From a virus, in the IMG/VR virus record IMGVR_UViG_3300030380_001598, positions 1-22,058 of that record: 22,058 bases of DNA; one strand, given 5' to 3'. The translations under genes were made by a program, and so were the position numbers. This document shows, piece by piece, positions 7,591-13,422 of this stretch (positions are counted from its first letter, which is position 1; each line of letters starts with the position of its first letter). The notes under the pieces are model-generated. The model did no database searches. It was not told the DNA's origin and saw nothing but the letters and a program-made list of their open reading frames with translations.

Positions 7591-8121
7591 CTAATCCCTC
7601 AATTTTCTTATTGCTTTCATTGTTTCTGAATATAAATCATCTAACATTTTTTCTAGTTTCCTGTCCTTTTTACCCACTATTTCTCTAATATGGTTTGTAA
7701 CTTCAGTCATAAATGAACGAACTGAACTTCCTGTTGCATCTAAATGACTTAATCTTTCATATGATTTTCCACTTCCAAATGCAAATGATTCATTAATAAT
7801 AATATAGTTATAAAGAGTTTTTAGTTTTTTACTAACTGAATCTAATGAAGCGTTTCCTTTCGCATATTGTTTAGTTATAGAAGTCAATTCTTTAAGAACA
7901 TCATCCATATATTTATTCAGTTCCTTTGCATATTCTCTATGAGATAATTCGTGTGTCACTACATTAGCAAACTCAACGACTCTTTCAATGTCATCATATC
8001 CTTCTGCTACTGTACTAAAATTATCCAAGTTAATAGATACCTTATCTTCGTTAGGTTCGTATAGACCTTTGAACCCACCTTCGTTGGTAAATTCATCAAC
8101 CTTAAGAATATTAAACCACAT
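7591..8121 (-). CDS. HExxH zinc metallopeptidase-like protein
   Basis: A 176-residue protein containing HELSH at residues 57-61 (nucleotides 7939-7953) in the context FANVVTHELSHREYAKEL, the classic zincin active-site helix: His57 and His61 would bind zinc and Glu58 would be the base. About fifty residues later IINESFAFG provides Glu111, a candidate third ligand in the gluzincin manner. It is a minimal-size catalytic domain with no signal peptide or transmembrane segment, and the C-terminus is helical and basic. It starts five bases after the GTPase stop, so the two are likely co-translated. It could cleave a virion or host protein. An inactive zincin fold with a structural job is also possible. 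Confidence 0.6.
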   Translation of the reverse strand: MWFNILKVDEFTNEGGFKGLYEPNEDKVSINLDNFSTVAEGYDDIERVVEFANVVTHELSHREYAKELNKYMDDVLKELTSITKQYAKGNASLDSVSKKLKTLYNYIIINESFAFGSGKSYERLSHLDATGSSVRSFMTEVTNHIREIVGKKDRKLEKMLDDLYSETMKAIRKLRD

Positions 8122-8126
8122 AATAA

Positions 8127-8801
8127 TCAGTAGTCCTTAATCATTGTAAATATTCCTTGATAAACTGCTTCGGGTTCTGATTTTGCTGATACAATATATT
8201 TATGCGTCGGTATTCCCACATCATTTAGTTTTTGCATACCATATTTAAAAGGTTCAAAAATCGGATGTTTGTCAATCGGTGCATCACTTTTGTATTTCTC
8301 TCCCCAAATATCATATTTGTTTGCCCAAATAGAAACTGCAATTGGATAATCTGCTTCTTTTTTCTTTCTGCCACTAGGCCACCTATCATTTGTAATTGTA
8401 TCAACTAAAAATTTCCATGCTACTTGATGGTCTAAATTACCGCCTTTATCTAAATGTCTATGGTCAATCATAAAGATAACATATTTGACTTTTCTGGATT
8501 GCATATCTTTAGCCCATTCTTTCCAATATATTGCTTCTCCGCCTATATCCGATGTTCTAAGAGTATTCATTTGTCCATCTAACTTAATAGATTTTCTAGT
8601 TGCTCGGTGACGACCAACAGTTCTTTTTTGTATTGTTGGAACTTCACCTCTTGTTCTTAATTGATGATGTAATGTAGTTTTACCTACCATTGTTGCACCA
8701 TATACTCCAAAATTAATTGCGTGAATTTTTTTGTAAAAACCTAATATTGCTTCTCCGACTAAAATAGCAAAGCCTGTCATTAATGACATTAATGACCCCA
8801 C
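8127..8801 (-). CDS. membrane-anchored Ras/Arf-like small GTPase
   Basis: A protein of up to 224 residues with the full set of small-GTPase motifs in order. The P-loop is GATMVGKT (residues 35-42). A switch I-like VPTI with Thr56 recalls Arf IPTI. DIGGEAIYW starts at 85 (G3, the Arf-type DxGG). NKYD is at 161-164 (G4) and SAK at 205-207 (G5). It should bind and hydrolyse GTP and switch partners. Residues 5-22 (MSLMTGFAILVGEAILGF) are hydrophobic, so it is probably tied to a membrane. The longest reading begins with GTG at 8799-8801, but ATG at 8787-8789 sits in a TAATG overlap with the upstream membrane-protein gene and is the better start. Such a GTPase is very unusual in a virion gene cluster. 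Confidence 0.8.
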   Translation of the reverse strand: MGSLMSLMTGFAILVGEAILGFYKKIHAINFGVYGATMVGKTTLHHQLRTRGEVPTIQKRTVGRHRATRKSIKLDGQMNTLRTSDIGGEAIYWKEWAKDMQSRKVKYVIFMIDHRHLDKGGNLDHQVAWKFLVDTITNDRWPSGRKKKEADYPIAVSIWANKYDIWGEKYKSDAPIDKHPIFEPFKYGMQKLNDVGIPTHKYIVSAKSEPEAVYQGIFTMIKDY

Positions 8802-9007
8802 CCACCGAGAAGGTTATCAAATAGCCAGCCCATTACATTAATATCGAAAACACCCATGATGTTTCCAACTAGAAATGCTGAAAGCGTAGCGCAAGTAGCC
8901 CAAAACCACATTCTCATCTTTAGAAAGAGAATGTCTGCTGAATGCGCTCTTTGTTGATTATACGCATAATCAGAATCGCTAAAGCCTAACCAATCTGATA
9001 CAACCAT
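8789..9007 (-). CDS. small single-pass membrane protein
   Basis: A 72-residue protein with a polar N-terminus (about 1-30), a clear transmembrane stretch at about 32-53 (MWFWATCATLSAFLVGNIMGVF) and a short Trp/Gly-rich hydrophobic C-terminus (GWLFDNLLGGWGH) that may lie on the membrane surface. The start has an AGGTGAG site. The stop overlaps the preferred ATG of the GTPase as TAATG, implying coupled translation and perhaps a physical complex. No family recognised. Its size and position beside decoration genes also allow a holin-like or virion-membrane role, but nothing specific supports a lysis function. Confidence 0.6.
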   Translation of the reverse strand: MVVSDWLGFSDSDYAYNQQRAHSADILFLKMRMWFWATCATLSAFLVGNIMGVFDINVMGWLFDNLLGGWGH

Positions 9008-9015
9008 TTACTCAC

Positions 9016-9414
9016 CTATTGCAACGTAGTCAAGAAATCAGAAGAAACTGTATTTTCTGTTTCATAAGACTGTGCCATAGGTGCTAATCCCGTATAGGGA
9101 GAAAGATTGTATGATTTAGCAGTATCTTGAAGTTTCTTTCTTTGTTCTTCATCTCTTGCCATTCTTGCCCAATAAGCACTAATCTTACGGTCTAACAACC
9201 ATAATTCAATCTTATCGTTAAGTGAAATATCAAAGATGGCTTTCATAACCATTATTGTTCCAACGGTGATTAAACCAAAGAGAACAGAATGCGCTAAAGG
9301 AGTATATGGGAAAGTAGTACCATAAGTCGCATAAAAGAAAACATTAGCACCGCTAACTGTTCCAACAAAGAGAATAGTCATAACTAAACGAGTATCTGTA
9401 TTTAATGCTGGCAT
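9016..9414 (-). CDS. two-pass membrane protein of unknown function
   Basis: A 132-residue protein with two transmembrane segments, about residues 8-30 (LVMTILFVGTVSGANVFFYA) and 42-63 (SVLFGLITVGTIMVMKAIFD), joined by a short aromatic loop, followed by a charged helical domain (about 65-100, DRKISAYWARMARDEEQRKK) and a polar tail. The positive charges after the second segment suggest that the C-terminal domain faces the cytoplasm, where it could meet the GTPase encoded two genes later. The GAGGTGAT site is strong. No family recognised. It is the first of three consecutive genes with membrane-type hydrophobic segments. Confidence 0.6.
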   Translation of the reverse strand: MPALNTDTRLVMTILFVGTVSGANVFFYATYGTTFPYTPLAHSVLFGLITVGTIMVMKAIFDISLNDKIELWLLDRKISAYWARMARDEEQRKKLQDTAKSYNLSPYTGLAPMAQSYETENTVSSDFLTTLQ

Positions 9415-9423
9415 TTTATCACC

Positions 9424-9726
9424 TCAAGCGAATTCGACAGAAACTTCTGCCGTTGAAGAACCTGCTTCAGTAATTTGTAAAAAGATACCATTCCTACACA
9501 ATACTCCATGCATATCATATTCAAAGTTATAGTGTCCTGTTACAGAATGAGTAATTCTTGCTACTTCTGTTCCACTTGCACTTGTTCCATCAAATACTTT
9601 AACGGTAACTAAAGCATTACCCGCTATAATTAAATTTGCATGAATACTAATCAATAAAGACTGTTCATTACTTACTATTCCACTTGAGCCTAAAACACCA
9701 CTTGAACGACATGCTTGATTTGCCAT
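9424..9726 (-). CDS. small beta-rich protein, possible capsid decoration
   Basis: A 100-residue protein made almost wholly of alternating hydrophobic/polar stretches typical of beta sandwiches (LLISIHANLIIAGNALVTVKVF, then EVARITHSVTGHYNFEY and IFLQITEAGSSTAEVSVEF). No helix-rich region, signal peptide or motif is visible. It lies a few genes after the major capsid gene in a group of small beta proteins, which suggests a head decoration or fibre-like surface protein. The ribosome site is AAGGTGAT. The 51-bp gap upstream contains a 5-bp hairpin, AGGGA/TCCCT at 9748-9761, with no U-run. The function is inferred from fold style and position only. Confidence 0.45.
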   Translation of the reverse strand: MANQACRSSGVLGSSGIVSNEQSLLISIHANLIIAGNALVTVKVFDGTSASGTEVARITHSVTGHYNFEYDMHGVLCRNGIFLQITEAGSSTAEVSVEFA

Positions 9727-9777
9727 GTTATCACCTTCAATACGAGCAGGGAGGATTCCCTACTTAACACTTCGGTT

Positions 9778-10140
9778 TCAATCTTCACTTAAAGCAGACC
9801 TTTTAGCCGTTGTTGAAGTTTTCTTTGGTTTAGACTTGCTTTTAGGCTTAGGTGTTACTTTCTTAGGAAGAAGAATATCGCACAAATCTTGTGCAGTACC
9901 GCTTTCTTTCCCAACTTCTTTTAGACCAATCTCTAAAAGTTTTTCAGAAAGATTAAGCAAATCTTCTCTATCTGACTCATCAAATTCAAACATAAGGTTT
10001 GAATCAGATAAAGCCACAATAGCCCTTCGTAAAGATACAGAAGTAGAATCATTCCGAGTAATCTCAGTCCTCCCTTCTAATCCTTCAATAACGTACCTAC
10101 CGCCTAATTGACTACCTTCTGTCAATTTAACAGTAACCAT
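9778..10140 (-). CDS. small protein with Lys/Pro-rich tail, unknown function
   Basis: A 120-residue protein. Residues 1-50 are beta-rich (MVTVKLTEGSQLGGRYVIEG), 50-95 are helical and acidic (ESDREDLLNLSEKLLEIGLKE), and the last 30 are a basic, disordered tail (PKKVTPKPKSKSKPKK). The basic tail could contact DNA or an acidic partner in the capsid. It starts with a GAGGTGAG site and lies in the head decoration group. No family recognised. Confidence 0.45.
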   Translation of the reverse strand: MVTVKLTEGSQLGGRYVIEGLEGRTEITRNDSTSVSLRRAIVALSDSNLMFEFDESDREDLLNLSEKLLEIGLKEVGKESGTAQDLCDILLPKKVTPKPKSKSKPKKTSTTAKRSALSED

Positions 10141-10150
10141 TTAACTCACC

Positions 10151-10501
10151 TCAAATAAGTCCGTAAACTCTAACGATAACGGGAACACCCGATAAAGCGT
10201 CATTTGTTGCGTGTTCCGCTTCTTTACCACTAGTATTATCTTCAACGTTTACTTCTAGGTAAAGATTATTTTTAGTATCAGGGCCACCAACTAAGTTAAA
10301 ACTATGTTGTTGTTGTCCTCCGCCTATTCTTGTGATAACAGCCCTGTTAATCCTACTTAATCCTAAAGAAGTCGCAGTAACAACTTCGGGCGCACTATAT
10401 GTAGTAATGTCAATTGATGCATCAACCATATATTCGTCTCCCATAACTCTAGGTCTAGTATAACCCTTATGGTCTGCCAATAATGTGACTGTATTTGCCA
10501 A
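10151..10501 (-). CDS. small beta-rich head-associated protein
   Basis: A 116-residue, mainly beta protein (ASIDITTYSAPEVVTATSLGL, then HSFNLVGG, then NLYLEVNVED and VPVIVRVYGLI) of the size and style of head decoration proteins or of other minor capsid components. The start codon is TTG at 10499-10501, supported by a perfect GAGGTGAT site just upstream. It follows the 88-residue gene by ten bases. No catalytic motif. Its place two genes after the major capsid gene is the main argument for a capsid-surface role. Confidence 0.45.
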   Translation of the reverse strand: MANTVTLLADHKGYTRPRVMGDEYMVDASIDITTYSAPEVVTATSLGLSRINRAVITRIGGGQQQHSFNLVGGPDTKNNLYLEVNVEDNTSGKEAEHATNDALSGVPVIVRVYGLI

Positions 10502-10511
10502 TTAAATCACC

Positions 10512-10778
10512 TCATTGACCAATTGCAATAAATGTTCCCTTATCTCCAGATGTTGCAACAATTGTTACGCTTCCTGATGCAAGAGGGAATGTTTCATTAC
10601 AAACTGCTACTGCCGCTTCTGTTGCACTTCCTGTATGTCCTAAAACGCATATATCCACACGACCTAATCCTGTAACGATTTCTCCACCTGTTACAGAATT
10701 AGCATCCCATGTTCCATATACGATTCTCATATTTCCTTCTAAAATTTGTTCGTTTTCTATTGTAAATCCAAATGCCAT
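10512..10778 (-). CDS. small beta-rich protein next to capsid gene, possible decoration protein
   Basis: An 88-residue protein with a run of short strands and Gly/Thr/Ser turns (GTWDANSVTGGEIVTGLGRV, then SGSVTIVATSGDKGTFIAIG). This pattern is common in small trimeric head decoration proteins encoded directly after the major capsid gene. It starts at ATG 10776-10778 with AAGGAGATGATT upstream. It is the first gene after the capsid gene, separated by about 30 bases. The role is inferred from position and fold style, not from a specific motif. Confidence 0.5.
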   Translation of the reverse strand: MAFGFTIENEQILEGNMRIVYGTWDANSVTGGEIVTGLGRVDICVLGHTGSATEAAVAVCNETFPLASGSVTIVATSGDKGTFIAIGQ

Positions 10779-10809
10779 AATAAATCATCTCCTTTTTCTT
10801 TTCCTTTCC

Positions 10810-12144
10810 TCATTGAATGTTAGTAATCTTACCTTGACCCTTAAAGAAAGAACATCCGACTTCACCAATTGTTCGATACAATGCTCGGTTTCCGAGAGTA
10901 CCTACACCAAATGGGTTTCCATTCGCAATACCATCCTCAAAGTATTGAGTTGGCTTCATAACAGAAAGCCATAGATGGTCAGTATCGAGGAATAATAGGT
11001 CAGACAACTTAGTTGTTGCGTTACCAGTTGTAGCCATATCCTTAACAGGAATCAATGGAATGTCATAGTACGTTGCAACTCTAAATCCAACTTCTTGACC
11101 CTTTGTTCCACGAACGCCATTTACAGTAGGAACAATTTCCTTTCTGTCCATAAATCGCTCTTGGCTTTGCAATAGGTCAGCAAGTGCTTGAATGGTATCA
11201 TATCCAGTCAAAATAACCTTTGGTGAACCACCTGCAAGTCTTAGGTTTCTAATCATGTCATTAAGACGAGTTAGAGTAAAAGAACGTACATCTCCAGAAG
11301 CATATCCCGAACCAAAATCAACTTCAGCATCTAGGAAAGATGCAGCAGTAAATCTCTCACTTCCGTAAATCTGTCCCAATGCGTTAGAAGCGGAAGTAGT
11401 GTCAGTAGCAATAACTCCACCATCAATAGCCAATAATTCTGCTCTTGAAGTAATAACCTTGTTTAATGAGGTATAGTTGTTAGTAATGTTAGGCATTGCC
11501 GCAGATTCACCGAAATGCTCCAAAGGCATGACTAACATCTTGTTTTGAACTTCCGCATGGTGCTTACCCATATCTTCACGCATTTGCGCTCTAATATCGC
11601 CAATTCCATCATCAATCTGAGCCATTTCCATTGCTAATTCGCTGAAATCGAATTGATGAGCAACAACCTTTGGACTCATGTTTAATTGAGCATATGTTGG
11701 TGCAATTGGGCCTAAACCATCTGCCGCAGTTGATAATCCTGCATTTTCAGGAACACCACCAATTAAATCTGCTCTTGGGTCATCAGAACCTAATTCTGAT
11801 AAAGTAGCACTTCCCGAAGTATCAACAGAAAACAAGTTTCCGCTTCCACCAGAAGGTCTTGACTTTAGAACTCTCCAACCGCTTGAAGAGTATGGTCGCT
11901 TTGAAATCATTGATAATGCATTAACTTCACGGTTTAGCATAGACCAAACCTTTTGCCCATAAACGACGTTGTATAGTGCTGAAACATCTGAAACGGCTGA
12001 ACCACTAAATGCGGGGCCACCATCATGTCCTGTATGAATGCCACCAACCATTCCTGCTTGCTTTAGTAAAGAATTACCAGCAAAAGTGCTTGTTCCGTAT
12101 GTTTGTGCTTCTAAATCTGCAATAGTGTTAATATATCCAACCAT
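10810..12144 (-). CDS. major capsid protein (HK97-like)
   Basis: A 444-residue protein placed right after the protease/scaffold gene, as HK97-type capsid genes are. The N-terminal arm (1-60) is Gly/Ser-rich. VWSMLNREVNALSMISKRPY (about 66-85) leads into strand-rich and helical parts resembling the HK97 E-loop, spine helix (HHAEVQNKMLVMPLEHFGES) and A domain (SFTLTRLNDMIRNLRLAGG, then VILTGYDTIQALADLL). Near the end, DLLFLDTDHLWLSVMKPTQYF resembles the P-domain strands typical of this fold. It has the canonical GGAGG Shine-Dalgarno seven bases before ATG. The family is inferred from context and pattern; an actual structure comparison was not possible here. Confidence 0.75.
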   Translation of the reverse strand: MVGYINTIADLEAQTYGTSTFAGNSLLKQAGMVGGIHTGHDGGPAFSGSAVSDVSALYNVVYGQKVWSMLNREVNALSMISKRPYSSSGWRVLKSRPSGGSGNLFSVDTSGSATLSELGSDDPRADLIGGVPENAGLSTAADGLGPIAPTYAQLNMSPKVVAHQFDFSELAMEMAQIDDGIGDIRAQMREDMGKHHAEVQNKMLVMPLEHFGESAAMPNITNNYTSLNKVITSRAELLAIDGGVIATDTTSASNALGQIYGSERFTAASFLDAEVDFGSGYASGDVRSFTLTRLNDMIRNLRLAGGSPKVILTGYDTIQALADLLQSQERFMDRKEIVPTVNGVRGTKGQEVGFRVATYYDIPLIPVKDMATTGNATTKLSDLLFLDTDHLWLSVMKPTQYFEDGIANGNPFGVGTLGNRALYRTIGEVGCSFFKGQGKITNIQ

Positions 12145-12145
12145 C

Positions 12146-12847
12146 TTAATAACCTCCTACCATCTTATGAATGTCTGACCAATCCATTTCGGCCAAATCA
12201 TCAATACTTGGGAGTTCTACTTTAGCCTCTTCTTGAGCCTTTAGGATTGTTTCCTTTTCAGCCGTCAAAGACTTTCTTAATTGTGTAAATTCATCCTTAA
12301 GGGATGCAATTTCGCTTTGTGCATCATATTGCGACTTTGCGAGCGTGTTTTCTCTTGAGTTCTTTTCTCTTGCGAAACGGTCTTCAAAAGACTTTTGCAA
12401 GTTGTCGTAAGCCAACTTTTCGAGTTGTTCTTGTCGGAAAGCCTCGTAAGCCTTCTCAATGTTACCAACGGACAAATCAAGAGTTTCTAACTCATTGTTT
12501 CCGAATGCCTTAACAACAGGCATATCCGAAGATGTTGGGCGACCATTGTTGATAACGATTCTATCAGCAGGTTCACCGATTTGATTACCTGCGCCATCTA
12601 ATGTGCGAAGATAAGCCTTATCAGCAGATTCATAATCTGCATATTCGCCCTTTTCATCTTCCATCATTTCTTCATCGGCCATTTCCATCATTTCAGAATC
12701 ATCAGCCTTTTCATCCATCATTTCTGTTGCTCTTGGATTCATGGCTTTTTCATCTTCCATCTGTTCTTCTTCTTCTTTTCTCAACGTATTGACTTCTTCC
12801 ATCAATGCGTCTAATTCTTCTAATGCTTTCGCTAATTTTTCTGACAT
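12146..12847 (-). CDS. nested free scaffold protein from internal start
   Basis: Inside the protease-scaffold gene, in the same frame, ATG at 12845-12847 (Met180) is preceded by AAAGGAGA at 12855-12862, eight bases from GGAG to ATG. This is a better ribosome site than that of the full gene. It would yield a 233-residue protein starting MSEKLAKALEELDALMEEV, precisely the coiled-coil scaffold without the protease. Making excess scaffold from a nested start in a protease gene is known from lambda C/Nu3. The signal is seen directly; its use is inferred. Confidence 0.6.
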   Translation of the reverse strand: MSEKLAKALEELDALMEEVNTLRKEEEEQMEDEKAMNPRATEMMDEKADDSEMMEMADEEMMEDEKGEYADYESADKAYLRTLDGAGNQIGEPADRIVINNGRPTSSDMPVVKAFGNNELETLDLSVGNIEKAYEAFRQEQLEKLAYDNLQKSFEDRFAREKNSRENTLAKSQYDAQSEIASLKDEFTQLRKSLTAEKETILKAQEEAKVELPSIDDLAEMDWSDIHKMVGGY

Positions 12848-13384
12848 ATTTTTTTCTCCTTTATCTTGTTTTAAAATATCGAATCTCGCTTCGGGATTAA
12901 TTCCTTTTTCGCATATTGTTACTTCGTGCAGTTCTAATTTACTTATCTCGTTGTATTCACCCATTTCTGAATGTTTCTTCTTAGATTTCTGTAACGCCTG
13001 TCCTCCAATGCTAAACGACCTTAATGACCCTTTGCGAATTCCTCTACCAACTTCTTTGGCTTTTTCAATATCATCTCTTAATTTGATTACAACAAAGAAT
13101 CCAACATCATCTACTTCTGTTTTCCACAATCTCCCTGTTTTGTCTCTATATGAATCTACTACTTCTCCAACTTGAACATTTGAATGATTTGTCATTACAT
13201 TTCTATATTCAGGCTTTTCCATGAATTTTTTAACGGCTTCATTTAATGCTTTTAAGGTTATTAAATCATTTTGTTTATCTACAATTTCAATACTTGCATA
13301 TCCACCAATCATCAGTTCATCGCTTTTGATAATGTTAAACTCATCATGTCTTGTTGCCATGATACTGATGCTCATGTCCTTCAA
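12146..13384 (-). CDS. prohead protease fused to scaffold (XkdF/S78_2-like)
   Basis: A 412-residue two-part protein. Residues 25-170 match the XkdF-like prohead serine protease pattern: GGYASIEIVDKQNDLITLKA, His67 in MTNHSNVQVGEVV, Ser123/Ser125 in GSLRSFSIGG, and HEVTICEKGINPEARF, the segment carrying the acidic residue. It would cleave itself, the scaffold and perhaps the capsid arm during maturation. Residues 180-396 are charged and coiled-coil-like with an acidic Met-rich stretch (206-245), as in scaffolds. The last 16 residues (LAEMDWSDIHKMVGGY) form a motif shared with two other proteins here. The longest reading begins at TTG (13382-13384); ATG at 13373-13375 is more likely. An internal start at 12847 is annotated separately. 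Confidence 0.8.
   Translation of the reverse strand: MKDMSISIMATRHDEFNIIKSDELMIGGYASIEIVDKQNDLITLKALNEAVKKFMEKPEYRNVMTNHSNVQVGEVVDSYRDKTGRLWKTEVDDVGFFVVIKLRDDIEKAKEVGRGIRKGSLRSFSIGGQALQKSKKKHSEMGEYNEISKLELHEVTICEKGINPEARFDILKQDKGEKNMSEKLAKALEELDALMEEVNTLRKEEEEQMEDEKAMNPRATEMMDEKADDSEMMEMADEEMMEDEKGEYADYESADKAYLRTLDGAGNQIGEPADRIVINNGRPTSSDMPVVKAFGNNELETLDLSVGNIEKAYEAFRQEQLEKLAYDNLQKSFEDRFAREKNSRENTLAKSQYDAQSEIASLKDEFTQLRKSLTAEKETILKAQEEAKVELPSIDDLAEMDWSDIHKMVGGY
12855..12862 (-). promoter_or_regulatory. internal ribosome binding site for nested scaffold
   Basis: AAAGGAGA lies eight bases upstream of the in-frame internal ATG at 12845-12847 within the protease-scaffold gene. The surrounding codons encode KQDKGEKN, the junction between protease and scaffold domains, so the site sits exactly at the domain border. 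Confidence 0.6.
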
Positions 13385-13422
13385 CCCTTTGTAATTCAGT
13401 TCAGTATATAATAGGCTCGGTT

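Noticed and set aside
9748-9761. AGGGA-GGAT-TCCCT hairpin as an intrinsic terminator.
   Set aside because: The stem has only 5 bp and no U-run follows in the direction of transcription.
12601-13175. Open frames on the plus strand opposite the protease-scaffold and other genes.
   Set aside because: They are antisense shadows of well-supported genes, rich in Ser/Phe/Leu from reversed acidic codons, with no ribosome sites of note.
13405-13413. TATATAATA between ligase and protease genes as an archaeal TATA box for the capsid transcript.
   Set aside because: The DNA is AT-rich, no BRE or second element is clear, and the spacing would put the transcript start at or after the ribosome site.
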